From positions 62,001 to 126,000 of the forward strand of contig CANJUD010000008.1 in NCBI GenBank assembly GCA_947477885.1: DNA of 64,000 nt. The letters run 5' to 3'. Positions 58,914 to 64,000 of the stretch are shown here, one piece after another (the stretch's first letter is position 1; each line of letters opens with the position of its first letter). The position numbers and the translations under genes are program-made. The notes under the pieces are model-generated. The model had not been told where the DNA came from and did not search any database. It saw only the letters and a list, made by a program, of their open reading frames with translations. The stretch is from Bacteroidota bacterium. GTDB lineage: Bacteria; Bacteroidota; Bacteroidia; UKL13-3.

Positions 58914-61176
58914 ATTTATTTTTATTAATGGGTAAACATATCTTAAATGTTGTTCCCTTGTTTACTATACTTTCTACTTCTATATTTCCATCTAGGGCTT
59001 CAGTTTGCGTTTTAACCAAACTCAGCCCCAATCCGCTTCCTTCGATGTCACTGCTATGGAATCGTTTATATAAACCAAACAGATTTTCGCCGTCCTTTTC
59101 CAAGTCGATACCCAATCCATTATCTGAAACCGAAAGACAAATGCTATTTTCGGTTTGCTTTGTTTCTATGTGTATTGCTAGTGGTGCATTGGGCTGCCTA
59201 TATTTAATTGCATTTGAAATTAAATTGAACATAATACTATATATATAACTTTTTACGGTAACAATATATTTCACCTGAAAATTGCTCGTGATGGTTGCGT
59301 TGCTCTCTGATATTTGATTTTCGAGTACCTGTTCTATCAATTTCAATTCAGTATTAAACGAAATATTGTCTTTTTGCTTTTGATCCGCATCTCGGAAAGA
59401 TAGAATGGTGTTCATATCGTTTACCACATTGCCAAGATTGGTAACTTCTTGTTCAACACACTCAGGCAGACTAAGATTATTTATTTTATGGTCGGGTTCT
59501 ATTTTGAGCAGGAACGCGAGACCCGAAATTTTGGCAATATGTGAACGAAGATTGTGCGAAACTATATAGGAAAATTGCTGCAGGTCTTTGTTTTTGTATT
59601 GTAATATCTTTAATAATTCAACTCTTTCTATTTCAGCCCTCATTTTTTCACTAATATCACGTGAATAACAAGCTGCTCCTACTACATCAGTCCAATTATC
59701 AATAGGACTTACCGAAATTTCAGACCAATGTTCAAAAGGCATTTCTGAATATTCTACTACTGTAAAACTTTCACCTAAAAATGCCCTCTCGTAATATGCC
59801 CTAAAACGATTTAATAGGACTTCAGAATATCCTGTCGAAAACACAGATTCACCACTTTCAAGTCTTTTACCCCTCATCAATTGCATCCTGTCATCAAATG
59901 CCTTGTTTGAGGTAATCAAATTGAAATCCTTGTCAAGACTCCACATTAAATCATTGGTGCTATTAATTAAAGCCTTTAAGTTGCTACGATCAAATTCTCT
60001 TAACTGCTCGTCATTCATTTCCTTGCTTACATCTAAACCAGTAATACAAAAACCTATTATATTACCTGCTTCAAATACTGGTTTTAACAAAAAAACAATA
60101 TAAAAAGTATAACCGTCATGTTGATTATAGGCAATATCATACTGAACGGACGCGCCTTTAAATACACTATCAATATAACCTCTATATATATCTTTTCTAG
60201 CTGTTTCTACATAATCATATATATTCCTACCACTCTCCAATTCAACATCTACATTCAAATTTAATAAATTAAGGTCTTTAGCTTTATTATTAAAAGAAAT
60301 AACTTTCAATTCCTTGTCTACCAAAATAACCCCCACAGGTGTATTCTCAAAAATTGCTCTGAGGTTTGCTTCTGAATGCTTGATTTTTACCTCTGCCTCC
60401 CTACGGCTGGTAATATCCTGCATCGCACCTATTACCCGCTTGGGCTTGCCCGCATTATCAAAAACTATAAATGCTCTATCGGATATATATTTATATGAAT
60501 TGTCCGAACATGAAAAACGATATTCTAACTGTAAATTCGTTATGTGATTTTTAAAGGAATAATTTAGCTGGCTATTTACTTTTAAAATATCGTGTGGATG
60601 TACTTTTATTGCCCACCATTTGCTTGTATTTTCTGCTACTGATTCTTCATAACCAAACATTCTGGTAAAGCTATCATTATATTGTATTTTATCAAGCTCA
60701 ATATCCCAATCCCAAATAGTATCGCTGGTAGCTTGTGCAAGTATTTCATAACGCTCATTACTTTCTTTTAATATTTTTTCTGAACGTTTTCGCTCAATAC
60801 TATAAACGATACTTTTATATAAGTATGATGCATTGAGTTCATCTTTCAGTAAATAATCGGATATACCCAAAGACAAGGTCTTGATTGCAAATTCTTGGTC
60901 TAAATAGCCCGTCAGCACAAGCACAGGAGTATGACCCGCAAATTTCAATATATCTACAACCAGCTGCTCGCCTTCTGCATCGGGCAGGGTAAGGTCGAGC
61001 AATATCAAATCAAATTCTATATTTTTACCTAAAAATTCAATAGCTTTTGCAAATGTGCTTGCATGATATATAGTTGGTTTTGAAATATTTCCTTTGAGAT
61101 ACTCTTCAATCAACAATAAATCTCCCAGATTGTCTTCAACAATTAAAAATTTAAATTCAGTTTTACCAAACGACAT
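58897..61176 (-). CDS. Hybrid sensor kinase REC-PAS-PAS-PAS-HisKA-HATPase
   Basis: The protein has 759 residues and no transmembrane helix. An N-terminal receiver (about 8-125) has EDN and phospho-acceptor Asp61 in LLDLTLPD. Three PAS-type domains follow at about 140-260, 270-385 and 395-510. The HisKA domain has SHNLRSH with His541, and the ATPase has NLISNAIKYR, DNGLGID and GSGLGLSL. A receiver at the N-terminus means it can itself be a phosphorelay target, perhaps of the kinase encoded upstream. It overlaps the response-regulator gene downstream. From the last PAS to the end it is a paralogue of the 33-kb kinase. Confidence 0.94.
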   Translation of the reverse strand: MSFGKTEFKFLIVEDNLGDLLLIEEYLKGNISKPTIYHASTFAKAIEFLGKNIEFDLILLDLTLPDAEGEQLVVDILKFAGHTPVLVLTGYLDQEFAIKTLSLGISDYLLKDELNASYLYKSIVYSIERKRSEKILKESNERYEILAQATSDTIWDWDIELDKIQYNDSFTRMFGYEESVAENTSKWWAIKVHPHDILKVNSQLNYSFKNHITNLQLEYRFSCSDNSYKYISDRAFIVFDNAGKPKRVIGAMQDITSRREAEVKIKHSEANLRAIFENTPVGVILVDKELKVISFNNKAKDLNLLNLNVDVELESGRNIYDYVETARKDIYRGYIDSVFKGASVQYDIAYNQHDGYTFYIVFLLKPVFEAGNIIGFCITGLDVSKEMNDEQLREFDRSNLKALINSTNDLMWSLDKDFNLITSNKAFDDRMQLMRGKRLESGESVFSTGYSEVLLNRFRAYYERAFLGESFTVVEYSEMPFEHWSEISVSPIDNWTDVVGAACYSRDISEKMRAEIERVELLKILQYKNKDLQQFSYIVSHNLRSHIAKISGLAFLLKIEPDHKINNLSLPECVEQEVTNLGNVVNDMNTILSFRDADQKQKDNISFNTELKLIEQVLENQISESNATITSNFQVKYIVTVKSYIYSIMFNLISNAIKYRQPNAPLAIHIETKQTENSICLSVSDNGLGIDLEKDGENLFGLYKRFHSSDIEGSGLGLSLVKTQTEALDGNIEVESIVNKGTTFKICLPINKNKYAIDK

Positions 61177-61197
61177 GTTAAAATATATTGTTATGTT

Positions 61198-61464
61198 CTA
61201 ATTGTAATAATTTATTCCGAAATTCCCTTGTGATAGCATTACTTTTAGGGAATCGTTTATTTCTATAGGTTTTGTAATAAAACTTGCAGCGAAATATTGA
61301 TACCAATATACTATGCATTTTTCAAAAGATGATGAGTTAATTAAACTAACTGGAATGTGTTTAGTAATATTATTCGATGTAATTCTTTTGAGTACTTCAT
61401 ATCCATTCATTTTGGGAAGGTTAATATCCAACAATATTATATGTATTGATTTCACTAAGTTCAA
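61198..61464 (-). pseudogene. N-terminally truncated response regulator
   Basis: The frame has 88 codons: the second half of an Rcp1-like receiver, with IILLDINLPKMNGYEVLKRI carrying the phospho-acceptor Asp, then SNNITKHIPVSLINSSSF and FITKPIEI with the conserved Lys. The first 45-50 residues, including the acidic pair that binds magnesium, are missing. The frame begins with a TTG overlapping the stop of the kinase gene. A deletion has apparently joined the end of the kinase gene to the middle of the regulator. Phosphotransfer to this product is not expected. It could be a dead gene or a non-phosphorylated decoy. Confidence 0.75.
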
Positions 61465-62639
61465 TTGTAATTATACCTATTTATGATACGTTTTTTAATA
61501 TTAAAATAAAATATAGTGCCTTCGCCAACAACTGACTCAGCCCATATTTTGCCGTGGTGGGTCTCAATAATTTTTTTACATATAGCTAACCCCATTCCAG
61601 TTCCAGGATACTTATCTTTTTGATGTAAACGCTTAAATAAGACAAATATTTTGTCTAGAAATTGCGATTGTATTCCTATACCATTATCCTTAATTGCAAA
61701 TTGCCAAAAATCGATATGTTCTTCCGAAGTAACTGTTATCAATGGTTGTGTATGGGGCAACTGGTAGTTAAGTGCGTTGGCTATTAAATTATGAAAGAGC
61801 TGGAGTAAAGGAGATTTAAAACCATATATTTTGGGTAGCTTATCCCAGGTAACCTTGGCATTTTTGTCATTAATTGTTGATTTATTTAGTTGTAATACTT
61901 CATCCATTAACTTATTCACATCTATTTCTTCATATTTGTATTCTTTCTTTCCTATTTTTGAATACTCTAGCAAATCCAAAATGATTTTTCGCATACGGGC
62001 AGCACCATCTGCAGCAAAATGAATATATTCTTTCGCCTTATCATCTAACTGTTCTTTATACTCAGATTCAAGTAGGCTCATAAAACTACTTACCATGCGT
62101 AATGGCTCCTGCAAATCGTGTGAAGCTATATAAGCAAACTGCTCCAGCTCTTCATTCGATTGGGATAATGCTTCGGCCTTTCTGTTTAGTTTATCATATA
62201 ATTGAATGTGTGCAGCTTTATTTTGTTCACTTTGTGTAATATTATAAGTGGTAACAAAAGCTCCAAAAATATTTCCGGTATCATCTAAAGCAGGTTTATA
62301 CAATACCGAATAAGTATGAATGGTATTGTCAGGATAGGTCAATTTAACTTCGCTATTAATCGTTTCTCCTTTAAATACTTTGTTATATATTTCTATTGAT
62401 TCATGCTGCGAACGAACCTCGCTAAAGTTGATAATAGAATCCCCCCTTTTAATTTGCCTGTTAAAAAGTTTGTTAAATTGCCTTTCATAAGCAGTATTAA
62501 AAGTAATAATTCTAAAATCAGTATCAACCAAAACAAAACTCTCTACAGTATTGATAATAAGCAATGCCAATTTTTTCTCAATGTCAGGCAACACTGCATG
62601 ATTCTCTGTTTTCGATATGCCTATTTCTGTTTCTTTCAC
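61461..62639 (-). CDS. PAS sensor histidine kinase
   Basis: The protein has 392 residues and is soluble. A PAS domain (about 25-135) with a YNITQSEQNK-type linker is followed by a HisKA domain with ASHDLQEPLR (His174). The ATPase has N-box NLIANALNYQ, G1 DNGIGIQ, F-box FVLFKRLH, and G2 GTGMGLAIC. This is the common bacteriophytochrome-like kinase core usually paired with an Rcp1-type response regulator. That partner, directly downstream, is truncated here. It is on the same strand as the REC-Crp regulator, 94 bp downstream of it. Confidence 0.92.
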   Translation of the reverse strand: MKETEIGISKTENHAVLPDIEKKLALLIINTVESFVLVDTDFRIITFNTAYERQFNKLFNRQIKRGDSIINFSEVRSQHESIEIYNKVFKGETINSEVKLTYPDNTIHTYSVLYKPALDDTGNIFGAFVTTYNITQSEQNKAAHIQLYDKLNRKAEALSQSNEELEQFAYIASHDLQEPLRMVSSFMSLLESEYKEQLDDKAKEYIHFAADGAARMRKIILDLLEYSKIGKKEYKYEEIDVNKLMDEVLQLNKSTINDKNAKVTWDKLPKIYGFKSPLLQLFHNLIANALNYQLPHTQPLITVTSEEHIDFWQFAIKDNGIGIQSQFLDKIFVLFKRLHQKDKYPGTGMGLAICKKIIETHHGKIWAESVVGEGTIFYFNIKKRIINRYNYN

Positions 62640-62732
62640 TAATTAATTTTATCTGAAAAACTGTATATTATTCTATTTAATTTTATTTAACTACGCATTG
62701 AATAATTAGCCCCTACCCTTATTGCGAAATAA

Positions 62733-63794
62733 CTAATTTCGCATTCTTTTAATCTTATCCAGATTCAAAAACATGATGGTGCTGCCTTTAATCTCAATTA
62801 GTTTTTCTTCTTTAAAATCAGATAAAGTTCTAATTACACTCTCAGCTGAGGTACCTACCATATTGGCCAAATCTTCTCGCAATATTTCCATACTAAAAAT
62901 CTCTACTTTATCTTTTGCATACCTAGCATGCAGCGTTACCAATGCATCTGCCACTCTTTTACGCACCGAATTATAGGCCAATTTAATCAATCGTTCTTCT
63001 TTTTCGGTTACATCATTCGAAAGCATTTTGATAAATTTCAATGCCACATCTCTGTTGTTCAAAAGCAAAGCGAAAAAATCTTCTTTATATATAACCACCA
63101 ATTCCGAATCTTCCATAGGCATGGCAGAATCAGTATAGGGCATATTCTCGAGCAAGGGGTTGTATCCAAAAAAATCGCCTTGGGTATATAATGATACAAT
63201 ATATTCTTTGCCATCTTCATTGGCTTTATATGTTTTCACTTTGCCCTTGGTAACAAAGTATATTCTGTTAGGCGTGCTGCCTTCCATATATATAATTTCT
63301 TTTTTAGAGTATTGTTTAGGTTTACTTTCATCTGATATTTTTTTCAGTTCGTCCAAACCTCTAACAGCATCTAAAAATTCGGTGAACCCTTCTGAGGTTT
63401 TCGAATATTCACTTTTAAGTATATCATGTTTTTTGATTCTTATTTCTACAGCATCCAAAAGCTCGGTATCATCAAAAGGTTTCATTATATAATCATCAGC
63501 TCCCAAGCCCATTCCTTTGCGGTAATCTGTTTTCTCGCTCTTGGCTGTTAAGAATATAAATGGAATAGTTGCAGTAGTAGAGTCTTTGCCCAACATGTGC
63601 AATACGCCATAGCCATCAAGCTCTGGCATCATGATATCACAGATTATTAAATCGGGTTTTAAACTTTGGGCTAATCGTACACCTTCCTTACCATTAGGTG
63701 CTGTGTGCACTTTATATTTAGCAAGCTCCAATATTTCTGATATATTTTCACGCATATCAGCATTGTCTTCGATGAGTAATATTGTTTTATTCAT
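62733..63794 (-). CDS. Response regulator fused to a CRP/FNR-type transcription factor
   Basis: The protein has 353 residues. Receiver domain 1-125 has EDN, phospho-acceptor Asp53 in ICDIMMPELDGYG, a Thr in LTAKS, and Lys in MKPF. A cyclic-nucleotide-binding-like beta-roll follows (about 150-265: KEIIYMEGSTPNRIYFVTKG, FFGYNPLLEN). The HTH_Crp domain (about 285-350) has MEILREDLANMVGTSAESVIRTL as helix-turn-helix (in parts). The Glu and Arg of the recognition helix that contact TGA half-sites in CRP/FNR are kept (AESVIRT). The FNR cysteine cluster is absent. It could bind TTGAT-type palindromes such as the one before crtI. Confidence 0.93.
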   Translation of the reverse strand: MNKTILLIEDNADMRENISEILELAKYKVHTAPNGKEGVRLAQSLKPDLIICDIMMPELDGYGVLHMLGKDSTTATIPFIFLTAKSEKTDYRKGMGLGADDYIMKPFDDTELLDAVEIRIKKHDILKSEYSKTSEGFTEFLDAVRGLDELKKISDESKPKQYSKKEIIYMEGSTPNRIYFVTKGKVKTYKANEDGKEYIVSLYTQGDFFGYNPLLENMPYTDSAMPMEDSELVVIYKEDFFALLLNNRDVALKFIKMLSNDVTEKEERLIKLAYNSVRKRVADALVTLHARYAKDKVEIFSMEILREDLANMVGTSAESVIRTLSDFKEEKLIEIKGSTIMFLNLDKIKRMRN

Positions 63795-63811
63795 GGTATT
63801 AAATTAAAGTT

Positions 63812-63819
63812 CAAATGTA
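63812..63819 (-). promoter_or_regulatory. -7 promoter box of the REC-Crp regulator gene
   Basis: The minus strand reads TACATTTG, 17 nt before the ATG. No clear -33 element. Confidence 0.55.
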
Positions 63820-63846
63820 GCGTTTTTCTTGTTTTATTAAATATTA

Positions 63847-64000
63847 TTATGATAATGGAAATTCTAGTTGAAAAGTTGTTCCCACTCCTTCAGTAGAATC
63901 AAATATGATTTCACCATGCATCAGCTCTGCGTATTTTTTCACAATATTCAATCCTAATCCTGTTCCTTGGATATTCTCCACATTTTTAGCCCTAAAAAAA
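63847..64000 (-). CDS. Sensor histidine kinase (C-terminal end, partial)
   Basis: The frame enters from the right edge of the window and ends at a stop at 63847. About 51 residues are visible. They form the end of a HATPase domain: NIQGTGLGLNIVKKYAELMHG is the G2 box, followed by GEIIFDSTEGVGTTFQLEFPL, the usual last strands of a histidine kinase. The rest lies outside the window. It precedes the REC-Crp gene on the same strand by 53 bp and may be its cognate kinase. Confidence 0.88.
   Translation of the reverse strand, partial: FFRAKNVENIQGTGLGLNIVKKYAELMHGEIIFDSTEGVGTTFQLEFPLS

Noticed and set aside
1..64000. Prophage, plasmid, secondary-metabolite or defence island
   Set aside because: No integrase, terminase, portal, capsid, restriction, toxin-antitoxin, polyketide or peptide synthetase motifs were seen; apart from the carotenoid operon the content is housekeeping, envelope and signalling.

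Overview
The window is a chromosomal segment of an AT-rich member of the Bacteroidota, probably of the Sphingobacteriia/Chitinophagia/Cytophagia side. The signs are six secreted proteins with type IX secretion (T9SS) type A C-terminal sorting domains, a PUR-family DUF3276 protein, PorT-like outer membrane barrels, almost no Shine-Dalgarno sequences, and repeated Bacteroidota-type promoters (-7 box TAnnTTTG, in the best cases with TTG 19 nt upstream). No phage, plasmid, insertion sequence or CRISPR array is visible.

Layout. 0-1.7 kb: end of a methyltransferase gene, yraN, and mnmH (tRNA 2-selenouridine synthase). 1.7-5.7 kb: a T9SS cargo and mutS2, both on the minus strand. 5.9-11.2 kb: a YfiR-like / TonB-receptor / hybrid-kinase operon and a PAP2 phosphatase. 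11.3-15.7 kb: PUR protein, DUF3822, rsmD, an amidohydrolase and a barrel protein. 15.8-19.4 kb: lpxH, a thioesterase, a barrel and DUF2279. 19.9-22.3 kb: a large adhesin-like T9SS protein. 23-28 kb: a tightly packed carotenoid operon (crtI, crtB, unknown, idi, SRPBCC, crtZ, lycopene cyclase) predicted to make zeaxanthin, followed by two secreted proteins and a broken second lycopene cyclase. 31.9-35.3 kb: a small T9SS protein and a sensor kinase whose partner response regulator is a pseudogene. 36-42 kb: metallophosphoesterase, mtgA, mnmD, barrels and CotH. 42-49 kb: a T9SS protein, a barrel gene broken by a stop codon, a TPR lipoprotein, a WD40 protein, selD and GNAT. 49-58 kb: hbd, DUF6580, an M16 protease, RNase P RNA, a membrane protein, rhomboid, hscB and tRNA-Leu(CAA). 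58.5-64 kb: a minus-strand two-component cluster with intact, truncated and fused regulators.

Connections. mnmH, mnmD and selD all act on the tRNA wobble uridine (selD supplies the selenophosphate used by mnmH). The 33-kb and 59-kb kinases are paralogues, each with a response-regulator gene just downstream; the 33-kb copy of that regulator has decayed. The carotenoid promoter region carries an FNR/CRP-like palindrome, and the window also encodes a REC-cNMP-HTH_Crp fusion regulator.

The most unusual observation is in the spacers. Many intergenic regions consist of degenerate repeats whose words differ from place to place but keep the same 7-nt period. These arrays often run into the flanking genes and supply their stop codons. 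They are mixed with palindromes and with a recurring GCTGACGCC word.
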